From assembly GCF_003326015.1 (NCBI RefSeq), contig NZ_CP023860.1:558001-622000 (forward strand): 64,000 nt of DNA, read 5' to 3'. The notes beneath the pieces were generated by a model. The model made no database searches, was not told the DNA's origin, and worked only from the letters and a program-made list of their open reading frames with translations. This document shows, piece by piece, positions 18,175 through 26,471 of the stretch. Source of the DNA: Candidatus Thioglobus sp. NP1. GTDB taxonomy: Bacteria > Pseudomonadota > Gammaproteobacteria > PS1 > Pseudothioglobaceae. How positions within the stretch are numbered: the first letter of the stretch is position 1; each line of letters begins with the position of its first letter. The position numbers and the translations under genes are program-made.

Positions 18175-19986
18175 TTGTCTAATATAGGTGCTCTTGTTGC
18201 ATATAAAGGGAAGCCGGCAAAGATTATTGCCTCAACTACTCATAAATATGAAATCAGTTTTTCTGACGGAGGCTCTCAAAAGGTTCGTGAAAAAGATTTT
18301 TATTTTATTCATCCAGAATTTTCAAATGTTACTAACCAGTTTGTGAATCCTGATACGAGTATTTTGAATGATCTTGAAGTTGACTCCCTCTCTCTTAAAG
18401 AAGTTACTGAATGGCTTTTTGAGGACTTTACTTGTCAGAATGCTTGGTGTGTTCATTTGATGGCTGAGGATAGTCTTTATTTTTATTGGAGTAAAGATTC
18501 AATAATGTTGAGGTCTCTTGATCAGATAACGGTTATTGAAAAGCAAAGAAATGATAAGGCTATCGAGAAAATAAGTTTAGAACAATGCGTTGATAATTTA
18601 AAGAAAAACACCTTTAAAAATGATGATCTTCCTTGGATAAAAGAAATTGAGCAGGTGGCACTTAATCAATCAAAACATACTAAAGTTTTAAGTGCATTAT
18701 TAATTGATAATAATCCAGAAAATGCCCATCAATTACTTTTAAAAATTAAATATTGGTCTGAGTTGACTAATCCATATCCTGAACGCCATAAAATTTATAT
18801 TGATGATGAGATGGATTTTAAGAATAATGAATTTGTTAGAGAGGACTTAACACACTTAATTTCCTTAGCAATTGATAACAGTGATTCGAGTGATGCTGAT
18901 GATGCAATAAGTATTGAGGGAGATAGAGTCTGGATTCATATTGCAGATGTTGCAAATAGGGTTGATATTGAAAGTGAACTTGATATCTTTGCGCAGAAAA
19001 GGGCATCAAATTTATATCTTCCTGATCAAATTTTTCATATGCTTCCTTCAAATTTAGCTTCAATTTGCTCGTTAGGTCAAAGTGAAATCTCTGAAGCTCT
19101 TTCGATTGGTTTTAAAATTCATAATTGTGATATAACTGATATTAAAGTTTGTTTTAGTAATATTAAAGTTACTAAAATTAGTTATGATAATGCTGATATT
19201 GAGCTAAATGAAAATAAAGTATTATCTAAATTAAATGAAATTACCATTTCTCATAAAGCCTATAGAGATTCTAATGGTGCAATCAAGTTAGATCTTCCAA
19301 ATGTTGATATTAGACTTAAAAATGGTTTAGTAAAGGTTATGCCTCAAGTTAGGAGTAAAAGCAGAGAATTAGTCTCAGAAATGATGGTTATAGCTGGGAG
19401 AGTAATTGCACAATTTTCAATTGAAAATAATATTGCAATGCCTTATTTATCTCAAGAAGTTGGTAATTTTAGTGATGAAATAATTAATAATAAAGCTAAT
19501 TTAAGCGCTGCTAAAGCTTATCAAGCAAGTAGAAGTTTTAATAGATCTAAAATTTCAACAGGGCCAAGTTTACATGCTGGGCTTGGTTTGTCTTCATATA
19601 TTAGGGTAACTAGCCCAATGAGGCGTTATCTTGATATGGTTGTTCAGCAACAGTTATTTAGATTTATTAATAATTTACCAACTTTAGATGACTTAAAAAT
19701 AAAGGCGAGAATAAAATCAGTAAATGTGGTGATGTCTAAGGTCAATAAAGCAACGCGTCAAAGTATTGAGCATTTTAAATGCTTATATTTGAAGCAAAAT
19801 AAAGATTGGAATGGTGAGGGAATTATTGTTGAGATTAGAGGAGATAAAGCTTTAGTTATTATTCCAAAACTAGCAATGATGTCTCAAATTAAATTTAAAT
19901 CAAAAATTGAGCTTGATGATGAAGTTAAATTAAAGGTAAGTTCAATTAATCTTTCAGAAAGATTAATTGAATTCAAGCCACTCTAG
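18175..19986 (+). CDS. Exoribonuclease II-like (RNB domain) protein
   Basis: 603 residues beginning at a TTG six bases after a GGAG ribosome-binding site; no ATG fits as well. The RNB catalytic domain occupies roughly residues 220-525. It starts after REDLTHLISLAIDN with SSDADDAISIEGDRVWIHIADVA, the Asp cluster that binds magnesium, and LYLPDQIFHMLP and YIRVTSPMRRYLDMVVQQQL follow. A C-terminal S1-like segment closes the protein. Enzymes of this family degrade RNA 3' to 5'. The N-terminal 200 residues are not the standard cold-shock pair of RNase II, so I give no gene symbol. Its 3' end overlaps lpxH on the other strand by 24 bp. Confidence 0.82.
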   Translation: MSNIGALVAYKGKPAKIIASTTHKYEISFSDGGSQKVREKDFYFIHPEFSNVTNQFVNPDTSILNDLEVDSLSLKEVTEWLFEDFTCQNAWCVHLMAEDSLYFYWSKDSIMLRSLDQITVIEKQRNDKAIEKISLEQCVDNLKKNTFKNDDLPWIKEIEQVALNQSKHTKVLSALLIDNNPENAHQLLLKIKYWSELTNPYPERHKIYIDDEMDFKNNEFVREDLTHLISLAIDNSDSSDADDAISIEGDRVWIHIADVANRVDIESELDIFAQKRASNLYLPDQIFHMLPSNLASICSLGQSEISEALSIGFKIHNCDITDIKVCFSNIKVTKISYDNADIELNENKVLSKLNEITISHKAYRDSNGAIKLDLPNVDIRLKNGLVKVMPQVRSKSRELVSEMMVIAGRVIAQFSIENNIAMPYLSQEVGNFSDEIINNKANLSAAKAYQASRSFNRSKISTGPSLHAGLGLSSYIRVTSPMRRYLDMVVQQQLFRFINNLPTLDDLKIKARIKSVNVVMSKVNKATRQSIEHFKCLYLKQNKDWNGEGIIVEIRGDKALVIIPKLAMMSQIKFKSKIELDDEVKLKVSSINLSERLIEFKPL

Positions 19987-20670
19987 ATCATCACTTAATT
20001 TAATCCCATTCCCTTTATTGTGCCTCCAATCGCCTAAGACATATCTAGTAAAGTGATCCATAGAGTGGGTATTTTGCATATGAGTATGTCCATGAATTAA
20101 ATCAAAGCCCTGATATTTTTCCATTAAGTTATTCACAGCTAATTGATTCACATCCATAATTTTCACAGATTTATAGCTTTGTGCCTCAATACTTCTCTTA
20201 CGAAGTTGACCTGTTAACTTCAGTCGGAAACTCTTTGGTAAATTAAGAAAGATAAATTTAATTATTGGGTTTCTCAGAACTGTTTTTAATTTTTGGTAGT
20301 TTATGTCATCTGTACAAAGACTATCTCCATGAATAAGAAGGTATTTCTTTGAATTGTGATCAAGTTCATATGGTTCTTTGATTATTTTACAATCAGTTTC
20401 AGCTTCAAATTTTTGTGAAAGAAGAAAATCACGATTTCCAACCATTACATATACTTTTGTTTGTTTCGTTAATTTTTTTAACGAAGAAATAATTGCTTTA
20501 TAACTTTTAATTGAGACATCATCTCCAATCCAAGTGTTAAATAAATCTCCTAAAATAAATAACTGGTCAACTTTTGATGCATGATTTTCACAAAACTTAC
20601 TAAAAAAAATAATTTTGTCTTCCTCAACATCTGTGAGGTGCAGATCAGAGATTATTAATGTTGATAACAT
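19963..20670 (-). CDS. lpxH: UDP-2,3-diacylglucosamine diphosphatase
   Basis: LpxH cleaves UDP-2,3-diacylglucosamine to lipid X, the fourth step of lipid A synthesis, at the inner-membrane surface. 235 residues with the calcineurin-like metal ligands in order: SDLHLTD, GDLFNTWIGDD, GNRDFLL, HGDSLCTDD and HGHTHMQNTH. The length is normal. The last 24 bp are shared, on opposite strands, with the end of the RNB-domain gene. ppiB lies 36 bp upstream in the same direction, a common pairing in gammaproteobacteria. Confidence 0.93.
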   Translation of the reverse strand: MLSTLIISDLHLTDVEEDKIIFFSKFCENHASKVDQLFILGDLFNTWIGDDVSIKSYKAIISSLKKLTKQTKVYVMVGNRDFLLSQKFEAETDCKIIKEPYELDHNSKKYLLIHGDSLCTDDINYQKLKTVLRNPIIKFIFLNLPKSFRLKLTGQLRKRSIEAQSYKSVKIMDVNQLAVNNLMEKYQGFDLIHGHTHMQNTHSMDHFTRYVLGDWRHNKGNGIKLSDDLEWLEFN

Positions 20671-20706
20671 TTTTATTATTTTAAATAAATATCCAGCTTG
20701 AAAAAA

Positions 20707-21195
20707 TTACATTTTAATAAAGGCTTTATTAATAATAACAGCTTCTCCAGGAACATCAGAGTGACCACCAAGATTGATTGTCTCAACTTTTTCAATTTTA
20801 TCAACAACGTCTTGACCAGCAACAACCTCACCAAATACACAGTAACCCCAACTATCCTGTCCAGGAAAATCTAGAAATTGATTGTCATTTACATTAATGA
20901 AAAATTGAGAGCTTGCAGAGTGAGGAGCCATAGTTCTTGCCATTGCAAGACTATACTTAACGTTCTTTAGGCCATTTTTAGCTTCATTTTCAATATTTGC
21001 TTTCGTGGGTTTTTGCTGCATGTCTTCAGTCATGCCCCCGCCTTGCACCATAAAGCCAGGAATTACCCTATGGAAGATGGTTCCATCAAAAAAACCATCT
21101 TCCACATAATCAGTGAAGTTTTTTGCAGTAATTGGCGCTCTTTCAGCATCGACAGTAATGTGAATTTCACCCATATTTGTTTCTAAAATAATCAT
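20707..21195 (-). CDS. ppiB: Peptidyl-prolyl cis-trans isomerase B (cyclophilin)
   Basis: A 162-residue single-domain cyclophilin without a signal peptide, hence cytoplasmic. FHRVIPGFMVQGGG carries the catalytic Arg, SLAMARTMAPHSASSQFFINV the substrate-binding Gln/Phe block, and WGYCVFGEVVAGQDVVDKIE the C-terminal signature. It speeds proline isomerisation during protein folding. It is upstream of lpxH and divergent from rplU. Confidence 0.93.
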   Translation of the reverse strand: MIILETNMGEIHITVDAERAPITAKNFTDYVEDGFFDGTIFHRVIPGFMVQGGGMTEDMQQKPTKANIENEAKNGLKNVKYSLAMARTMAPHSASSQFFINVNDNQFLDFPGQDSWGYCVFGEVVAGQDVVDKIEKVETINLGGHSDVPGEAVIINKAFIKM

Positions 21196-21273
21196 GTTTA
21201 ATCTCGGTCTATTTAAAAGAGAGAATTATAACTTATTTCATTAACACTTCTTTCATTAAGAGCAACGTTCAAG

Positions 21274-21310
21274 TATAATTCAACACTTTTTAACAATCAC
21301 ATTAGGATTT
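21274..21310 (+). promoter_or_regulatory. Probable -10 element and RBS of rplU-rpmA
   Basis: A perfect TATAAT lies at 21274-21279, about 35 bp before the rplU ATG, and an AGGA ribosome-binding site is at 21306-21309. The -35 region at the right distance (TTTCAT) is a poor match, so the promoter call rests mainly on the -10 box. Confidence 0.45.
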
Positions 21311-21313
21311 GTT

Positions 21314-21625
21314 ATGTACGCAGTTATTAAAACAGGTGGAAAACAATACAGAGTTTCTGAGGGTGAAACCCTTAAGGTTGAGAAGCTTGAAGTTGAGCCT
21401 GGGAAGAAAGTAACCTTTGATGAGGTACTAATGGTTGCCGATGGAGATAAAGTTCAAGTTGGTTCTCCACTTGTTGCTAAGGCAAGTGTTGAAGCTAAAG
21501 TAGTTTCTCAAGGTAAAGGTAAAAAAGTACATATTTTAAAATTTAGAAGACGCAAGCACTCAATGAAACAACAAGGACATCGTCAGTTATTTACTGAAAT
21601 TCAAATTGATAAAATTAAGGCATAA
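21314..21625 (+). CDS. rplU: 50S ribosomal protein L21
   Basis: 103 residues, the usual size. Recognised by [25 protein letters not shown] at the start and by [20 protein letters not shown] near the end, the basic rRNA-contact block. It binds 23S rRNA in the large subunit. rpmA follows after 10 bp in the universal rplU-rpmA order, and a strong terminator closes the pair. Confidence 0.98.
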   Translation: MYAVIKTGGKQYRVSEGETLKVEKLEVEPGKKVTFDEVLMVADGDKVQVGSPLVAKASVEAKVVSQGKGKKVHILKFRRRKHSMKQQGHRQLFTEIQIDKIKA

Positions 21626-21635
21626 GGGGTAATCT

Positions 21636-21893
21636 ATGGCACATAAAAAAGCAGGCGGTAGTACTAATAATGGAAGAGATTCCGTATCTAAAAGACTCGG
21701 TGTAAAGCGTTTTGGCGGTCAAGTAGTATTAGCTGGTAATATCCTTGTACGTCAGAGAGGAACTAAATTTCATCCAGGGACTAACGTTAAGAAAGGTAAA
21801 GACGATACTTTGTTTGCAGTTGCGGACGGAAAAGTACAGTTTGAAAAGAAGGGTAAATTCAATCGTCAATACGTTTCAATCCAGACAGCTTAG
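21636..21893 (+). CDS. rpmA: 50S ribosomal protein L27
   Basis: 85 residues. The N-terminus [28 protein letters not shown] reaches the peptidyl-transferase centre in known ribosomes, and [24 protein letters not shown] is the other signature. It starts with the MAHKK form and lacks the cleavable extension found in Firmicutes. The obg/cgtA gene that often follows is not here; fabD comes next after the terminator. Confidence 0.98.
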   Translation: MAHKKAGGSTNNGRDSVSKRLGVKRFGGQVVLAGNILVRQRGTKFHPGTNVKKGKDDTLFAVADGKVQFEKKGKFNRQYVSIQTA

Positions 21894-21914
21894 TAATCTA
21901 TCTATATATATTTT

Positions 21915-21940
21915 AAAAAGCGCCTTCTGGCGCTTTTTTA
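21915..21940 (+). terminator. Rho-independent terminator of rplU-rpmA
   Basis: A 10-bp stem, AAAAAGCGCC pairing with GGCGCTTTTT around a TTCT loop, is followed by further T residues. It lies about 20 bp after the rpmA stop. Confidence 0.92.
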
Positions 21941-21970
21941 TTATTAATCTCATTTATAATTAGTATTTAT

Positions 21971-22906
21971 ATGAAATATTCAATCGTTTTTCCAGGGCAA
22001 GGCTCTCAATCTCAAGGCATGATGTCTAATCTTCGAAGTAATTTCTCAGTTGTTAATGAGATTTTTCAAGAGGCAAGTGACGCAATCAATTTAGATCTAT
22101 GGAAGATTGTTAATGAGGATCAAGAACTATTAAACCTTACTGAGATCACTCAGCCAGTAATGCTGGCAGCCGGCTATGCAACATATAGAGTTTTAGCAAG
22201 CGAAGTTAATTTATCGCCTATCTCTATTGCTGGGCACAGCCTAGGTGAATATACGGCGCTTGTGGCTTCTGGTTCTTTAAGTTTTTTTGATGCGGTTCAA
22301 TTAGTGAGAAAAAGGGCTGAACTCATGCAAGTGGCAGTGCCAAGCGGCTCAGGTTCTATGGCCGCTATACTCGGACTTGGTGATACAAGAGTGATTGAGA
22401 TATGCCTTAAAGCTAGCGATAAAGGGGTTGTTGAAGCTGTGAACTTTAACTCACCAGGTCAAGTAGTTATTGCGGGAGAAAAAGACGCAGTAGCTCATGC
22501 ATGTGAGTTAATGAAAGAGGCTGGAGCAAAAAGGGCATTGGTTCTCCCGGTAAGCGTTCCATCACACTGCTCACTCATGAAAGACGCCGCAAAGGAATAT
22601 AAGTACTCGGTTGATAATATTAATTTTCAAATGGGGAGTGAAAAAGTCCTCCATAATGTTGATGCAGATTATTCAAGTAATATTGATGAGATAAAATCAA
22701 AATTAGTTGAACAGCTTTATAAGCCAGTTCTTTGGACATCAACAGTTCAAAAAATGAAAGAATCAGGCGTAGAAAAGTTAATTGATGCTGGCCCTGGGAA
22801 AGTATTGGCTGGTCTTACAAGGCGCATTGATAAGTCTTTGAGTGGTTCGGCTATAATAGACACAACTTCATTAAGATCTACAATTGAGGAGATATCAAAT
22901 GCTTAA
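21971..22906 (+). CDS. fabD: Malonyl-CoA:ACP transacylase
   Basis: FabD loads malonyl groups onto acyl carrier protein for fatty acid elongation. 311 residues, as expected. FPGQGSQSQGM opens the protein, the nucleophile elbow is IAGHSLGEYTAL with Ser near residue 91, and VPSHCSLM holds the active-site His. Its stop overlaps the fabG start region by 8 bp, giving translational coupling. The acpP and fabF genes that usually complete this cluster are absent downstream. Confidence 0.95.
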   Translation: MKYSIVFPGQGSQSQGMMSNLRSNFSVVNEIFQEASDAINLDLWKIVNEDQELLNLTEITQPVMLAAGYATYRVLASEVNLSPISIAGHSLGEYTALVASGSLSFFDAVQLVRKRAELMQVAVPSGSGSMAAILGLGDTRVIEICLKASDKGVVEAVNFNSPGQVVIAGEKDAVAHACELMKEAGAKRALVLPVSVPSHCSLMKDAAKEYKYSVDNINFQMGSEKVLHNVDADYSSNIDEIKSKLVEQLYKPVLWTSTVQKMKESGVEKLIDAGPGKVLAGLTRRIDKSLSGSAIIDTTSLRSTIEEISNA

Positions 22907-23639
22907 CGAAAAATTAGTATTAGTTACTGGCGCAAGTAGGGGTATAGGCCAAGCGATAGCTTTGACTTTAGGTAAATCTGGTGCTACAGTTATTGGAACG
23001 GCAACGAGTGAAGAGGGCGCCAATAAGATATCTAAAATATTTTCTGAAAACAATATCCTTGGTAAAGGCATGATGCTTAATGTAACCGATAATGACCAAA
23101 TTTCTGAGCTATTAAAGAGTATCACTGCAGAATACGGATCTGTAGATATTTTGGTTAATAATGCTGGAATTACGAGAGACAATATCTTAGTTCGAATGAA
23201 AGAGGATGAGTGGGATGATATTATAAATACCAACCTTTCTTCTGTCTATAGGATGTCAAAGGCTGTGCTAAGGGGTATGATTAAAAAAAGGTCTGGACGA
23301 ATTATCTCTATTACTTCAGTTGTCGGCGCTATGGGGAACGCAGGCCAGTCAAACTATGCTGCTGCAAAGGCTGGGATTATGGGCTTTACTAAATCGTTGG
23401 CGAGAGAAGTTGGCGTTAGAGGTATTACCGTTAATGCAATAGCCCCTGGCTTTATACAAACAGATATGACTGACAAGCTTCCCGAAGACCAAAAAGTAGC
23501 ACTAGCCTCTCAGATCCCTATGGCCAGATTAGGAACAGTTGACGAAATAGCTCAGTCGGTATTGTTTCTTGCTAGTGAGAGCGGTTCGTATATTACGGCC
23601 CAAACATTGCATGTTAACGGAGGCATGTATACAGTTTAA
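22899..23639 (+). CDS. fabG: 3-oxoacyl-ACP reductase
   Basis: FabG reduces 3-oxoacyl-ACP with NADPH in each round of fatty acid elongation. I take the ATG at 22899, which follows a GAGGAG ribosome-binding site and gives the standard 246 residues; an in-frame start 15 bp earlier would add unlikely residues. SDR motifs are TGASRGIG, NNAGITRDN, the catalytic Ser in SITSVVG, and YAAAKAG (Tyr and Lys). It is coupled to fabD. tadA follows on the other strand rather than acpP. Confidence 0.95.
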   Translation: MLNEKLVLVTGASRGIGQAIALTLGKSGATVIGTATSEEGANKISKIFSENNILGKGMMLNVTDNDQISELLKSITAEYGSVDILVNNAGITRDNILVRMKEDEWDDIINTNLSSVYRMSKAVLRGMIKKRSGRIISITSVVGAMGNAGQSNYAAAKAGIMGFTKSLAREVGVRGITVNAIAPGFIQTDMTDKLPEDQKVALASQIPMARLGTVDEIAQSVLFLASESGSYITAQTLHVNGGMYTV

Positions 23640-23675
23640 TAAATTCAAAGATAGTTTTTCTTATAAGTTAAAAAA

Positions 23676-24125
23676 TTATCTTCGTAATTTAAAAAATGTA
23701 TGAAGTATCTGACTACAATCATGTTGTAAGATACCTCCAGTAATATTAATTTGATGTTTAAAACAATTTAAGTTTCTTAAATCTGTGGATGATCCGCAGA
23801 CTCCTGTTTTGGGGTCATGAGCTCCATAGACAATACGATCAATTCTGGCATGTACCATCGCTCCAAAACACATTGCACATGGCTCTAGTGTTACATACAG
23901 TGAGGTGTTAGTTAGTCGATAGTTTGCTAGTTTTTTTCCTGCAATCCTTAACAATTGAATTTCAGCATGAGCCGTTGGGTCATTTGTTGATATCGGTTGG
24001 TTGTGGGCTTTTGCAACAAGAAGCCCGTCTTTAACTAAGACTGCTCCTACCGGAACCTCACCATGCTCTTCAGCTTTTTTGGCTTGTTCGACTGCAAGAG
24101 TCATCCATTTTTCATCTTCATTCAT
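23676..24125 (-). CDS. tadA: tRNA-specific adenosine deaminase
   Basis: TadA converts A34 to inosine in tRNA-Arg(ACG). 149 residues with the zinc/catalytic pattern HAEIQLLR (His ligand and proton-shuttling Glu) and PCAMCFGAMVHARIDRIVYGAHDPKTGVCGS (two Cys ligands). Those blocks place it in the tRNA deaminase subgroup rather than with free cytosine or guanine deaminases. It converges with fabG and lies 29 bp downstream of the LysE-family gene in the same direction. Confidence 0.93.
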   Translation of the reverse strand: MNEDEKWMTLAVEQAKKAEEHGEVPVGAVLVKDGLLVAKAHNQPISTNDPTAHAEIQLLRIAGKKLANYRLTNTSLYVTLEPCAMCFGAMVHARIDRIVYGAHDPKTGVCGSSTDLRNLNCFKHQINITGGILQHDCSQILHTFFKLRR

Positions 24126-24154
24126 AGGTTAATTTTAACAAAGAGTTAATTGCC

Positions 24155-24775
24155 TTATAGCCAGTTTCCTGCTGAGGCTAATTTGAAGGCAATAGTAAAC
24201 ATAATTAGCGCTATTAGGCCGTCCAAAATTCTCCAAGACGATGGGCGCTGCATTATTGGCTGTAATAATCTTGCACCATAAGCAAGGCTGAAGAAAAAAA
24301 CGAAGCTAGATAGGCAGGCGCCTAATGCAAATGCAATTCTATAATATCCATAAAACTGTTGAGATATAGATCCAATAAGAACCATGGTATCAAGATATAC
24401 ATGTGGGTTTGCAAAAGTTAAAATTGCAGCAATTGAAATAGTAGGTATGAGGCCTTTTGATTTTGATGCGTCAATTTCAATCTTTGTATCTGCTTTAAAG
24501 ACTGCCTTTAATCTGAGAACTCCATAACCTGCTAACCAAAGAGCAGAAAAACCAAAAAGGAAGTTCGATATCTGGTTAATGATATTATTTAAGAAGAGTG
24601 ATATTCCAGCTACCCCAATACTAATGAGTAGTGCATCAGCAAGCGCACAAAATAAAGCCACATAAAAAACATGCTGACCAAGAATGCCCTGCCTTAAAAC
24701 AAAAGAATTTTGGGCTCCTATAGCGACAATTAAAGAAAGTCCAAGAAAAAAACCTGTTAAAAAAGCTGGCAACAT
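24155..24775 (-). CDS. LysE/ArgO-family amino-acid exporter
   Basis: 206 residues with about six membrane segments. The opening FLTGFFLGLSLIVAIGAQNSFVLRQGI is the diagnostic LysE/ArgO motif and ILTFANPHVYLDTMVLIGSI the second. Members export lysine, arginine or related basic amino acids across the inner membrane. Usually a LysR-type activator is divergent from it; none is adjacent here, where the accessory region begins. Confidence 0.88.
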   Translation of the reverse strand: MLPAFLTGFFLGLSLIVAIGAQNSFVLRQGILGQHVFYVALFCALADALLISIGVAGISLFLNNIINQISNFLFGFSALWLAGYGVLRLKAVFKADTKIEIDASKSKGLIPTISIAAILTFANPHVYLDTMVLIGSISQQFYGYYRIAFALGACLSSFVFFFSLAYGARLLQPIMQRPSSWRILDGLIALIMFTIAFKLASAGNWL

Positions 24776-24799
24776 AATGGTTAATTAAGTTTGATAGAA

Positions 24800-24982
24800 T
24801 TAGGGGCTAACTTTGTAAAAAGATTCAAAATGCATTTCTCTGTCATTTTTTAGCATTCCAATAGTTTCATCCATAAATTTATTTCTATCAGTTCTTATTT
24901 TAAATGCCCATATACAAACAGTATCATTACTGTGATAAATCGCTTTTAATTCGTCATCAATATTGCATATTTCTTGAGGTAT
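24800..24982 (-). pseudogene. Possible coding remnant, 60 codons without a start
   Basis: An open frame of about 60 codons ends at a TAA 25 bp upstream of the LysE-family gene. It contains DELKAIYHSNDTVCIWAFKIRTDRNKFMDETIGMLKND and ends FESFYKVSP. It is preceded by an in-frame stop and has no initiator codon in its first half, so it looks like the tail of a lost gene. I do not recognise the family. It lies immediately downstream of the outermost guaA-end repeat and could be the far flank of an old insertion. Confidence 0.3.
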
Positions 24983-25005
24983 TTATGTCTTAATGCAAAC
25001 CATAT

Positions 25006-25027
25006 CTACTCCCACTCAATGGTGACA
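25006..25027 (-). repeat. guaA 3'-end repeat, copy 3 (candidate att site)
   Basis: Plus-strand CTACTCCCACTCAATGGTGA matches the guaA stop region except at a few third-codon positions. It shares 14 consecutive bases, TACTCCCACTCAAT, with copy 2 at 26338. Same orientation as guaA. It would be the outer boundary of the inserted region. Confidence 0.6.
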
Positions 25028-25128
25028 CTCTTGTAACTTATTGATTTAACAATACTTTTGAAATACTTAGTACCGATTTCATACCTAAATGAGGTAGCAA
25101 AGTTAATTAAATCATCAGCTATATTCAT
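25006..25128 (-). CDS. 40-residue small protein ending in the GuaA C-terminal motif (smORF 2)
   Basis: An ATG-started frame of 40 codons, beginning MNIADDLINF and ending YKSVTIEWE before a TAG. The last five residues and stop match the end of GuaA (ATIEWE), and the DNA across them matches the guaA 3' end. A GAGG lies 11 bases before the ATG, a weak ribosome-binding site. The middle contains basic and aromatic residues; no membrane segment is seen. A sister ORF of exactly the same length lies at 26338-26460. The function is unknown. It may be a translated protein or the attachment site of an element. Confidence 0.5.
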   Translation of the reverse strand: MNIADDLINFATSFRYEIGTKYFKSIVKSISYKSVTIEWE

Positions 25129-25336
25129 AATTCATCAATCCTCATACAGACTTTGTACTAATTTTCATTGAATTTTACATTGCATTTGTGTTCTGTAGAA
25201 TCAACTCATAGTTCAAAAAGGTCTAATTTGAAAAAAAAGGATTGACACTAATTGAGTTACTCATCGAAGTTGCAATCATTGGTATTCCTATGTATAAATA
25301 TAATTCATAGGATTAAAGGTAGAACTGATCAGAATA
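25129..25336. other. Short non-coding stretch after the methyltransferase gene
   Basis: This 208-bp stretch lies between the methyltransferase gene and smORF 2. It holds no convincing frame, hairpin or promoter. It is markedly AT-rich, like the rest of the patch. Confidence 0.4.
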
Positions 25337-26059
25337 TCATTTTGCTATCACCATTAACGAAGCGCCACCAATTAAAGTTGACATGAGATTCGGTGAAATA
25401 GCGAATAGCAATTTACGAGGAAAATTAAGTAACTTTGTCTTAAAAGATTTCTCTGGGGAGTTTATTAAACTTAGAGTAAACATTGTATCTATAATTTCAT
25501 AACCACAATCTTTCAAAGTTTCTATAGCAGTTTCCGGGGAAAAGTAATGCAAATGCCCTACTTGATCTCTACTATATATTAATCTTTTCCGAATTAAAGA
25601 ACTTACTGACAAATCTAAAGGAATGTGAAATATCTTGTACTTTCCTTTATGCCTTAGTTTTTTTAAGAAGCCCATATAGTTTTCGACGTGCTCAAAAACA
25701 TCAATACATAAAACTACATCATATGTAATGTCTTTATTTAATAAATCCTCGAGGTAAAACTTAAGGTTTTCTGACTCAAGTGGTAAACACAAATCAAATG
25801 CAGATTTACTTACTTCGTAACCACTGAAAGCTGTTGAAGTGAATTTTGGGTTGAATGAAAGTTGTTTAAGAATTTTACCAGCACCACAACCAATCTCACA
25901 GATTTTGCTAATATTTAATTTGTTACGAGAAATTATCTTATCAATTTGAGCTGCTTTCCAAGGGGAGTCATGAATATGATAAGTGTTATTTTTTTTAATA
26001 TAACTTCCGTCATTATATCGTGAAGTAGGTGATAATCCATTGTCTGTGAAGTTTGACAT
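25337..26059 (-). CDS. Class I SAM-dependent methyltransferase, accessory-region cargo
   Basis: 240 residues. The SAM-binding loop is KICEIGCGAGKILKQLS (about 51-67), with an acidic block LPLESENLKFYLEDLL and the post-motif YDVVLCIDVFEHVEN typical of Methyltransf_11/23 enzymes. HYFSPETAIETLKDCGYEIID is the usual C-terminal block. A hydrophobic tail (LLFAISPNLMSTLIGGASLMVIA) may touch the membrane. Similar enzymes occur in polysaccharide loci, but this gene stands alone between two guaA-end repeats. The acceptor is unknown. Start is an ATG with a poor ribosome-binding site. Confidence 0.75.
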   Translation of the reverse strand: MSNFTDNGLSPTSRYNDGSYIKKNNTYHIHDSPWKAAQIDKIISRNKLNISKICEIGCGAGKILKQLSFNPKFTSTAFSGYEVSKSAFDLCLPLESENLKFYLEDLLNKDITYDVVLCIDVFEHVENYMGFLKKLRHKGKYKIFHIPLDLSVSSLIRKRLIYSRDQVGHLHYFSPETAIETLKDCGYEIIDTMFTLSLINSPEKSFKTKLLNFPRKLLFAISPNLMSTLIGGASLMVIAK

Positions 26060-26337
26060 AGTTTATTGATTAATTTTTTGAATAAAAGTTATTCTAACAA
26101 ACTATATTTCAAAAAGAATTTAATTATAAATTTTTTTTACACTAAATTGGAAACTATGTTTCGATGGGACATCACTAATTGCTTGAGTAGTTTATGAAAG
26201 TGAGTAACAACATAAAGTTTGTACTTTAGTCTGTATATATAATTTTAATATATAGAGAAATTAAATAACTTATGAAAAAGTCTGGACCAAGTCTGCTTTT
26301 CGAAAACCCTTTCATGGTGGGGTTGCAGAGTTTCTAG
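26060..26337. other. Element left-end region B with CAGAC repeats
   Basis: Non-coding, 278 bp. On the minus strand, reading away from the repeat at 26338, it holds CAGAC at 26291-26295, 26280-26284 and 26229-26233. Around the first two is a 32-bp block that matches 27 of 32 positions with the block downstream of guaA (29402-29432). No other gene-like signal is visible. Confidence 0.55.
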
Positions 26338-26359
26338 TTACTCCCACTCAATAGTCGCA
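26338..26359 (-). repeat. guaA 3'-end repeat, copy 2 (candidate att site)
   Basis: Identical to the last 22 bases of guaA (counting the stop) except for one third-codon base (TTAC versus TTAT on the plus strand); the similarity stops abruptly at position 26360. Orientation is the same as guaA. Confidence 0.75.
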
Positions 26360-26460
26360 CTTTTTACAACCCTTGCTGTGCTTGATCTGTAGAGTGCCGA
26401 ATAATACTTTGACAGATCTTTGACACAACATTTAATGAGATTTGTAGTATTTTCGTTCAT
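26338..26460 (-). CDS. 40-residue small protein ending in the GuaA C-terminal motif (smORF 1)
   Basis: Forty codons from an ATG that sits seven bases after an AGGAG ribosome-binding site, so translation is plausible. It begins MNENTTNLIK, has two Cys, and ends VVKSATIEWE before a TAA. The final ATIEWE and stop are identical to the GuaA C-terminus. It has the same length as smORF 2, with a shared K-S-A/V-TIEWE ending encoded partly by different synonymous codons. It follows the large repeat-protein gene by 32 bp and may be co-transcribed with it. No function is known to me. Confidence 0.6.
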   Translation of the reverse strand: MNENTTNLIKCCVKDLSKYYSALYRSSTARVVKSATIEWE

Positions 26461-26471
26461 TCTAAGTCTCC

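Noticed and set aside
21893-23700. Missing acpP/fabF after fabG as a sign of a broken fab cluster
   Set aside because: The sequence after fabG is simply the convergent tadA gene; acpP can be elsewhere, and no remnant is visible.
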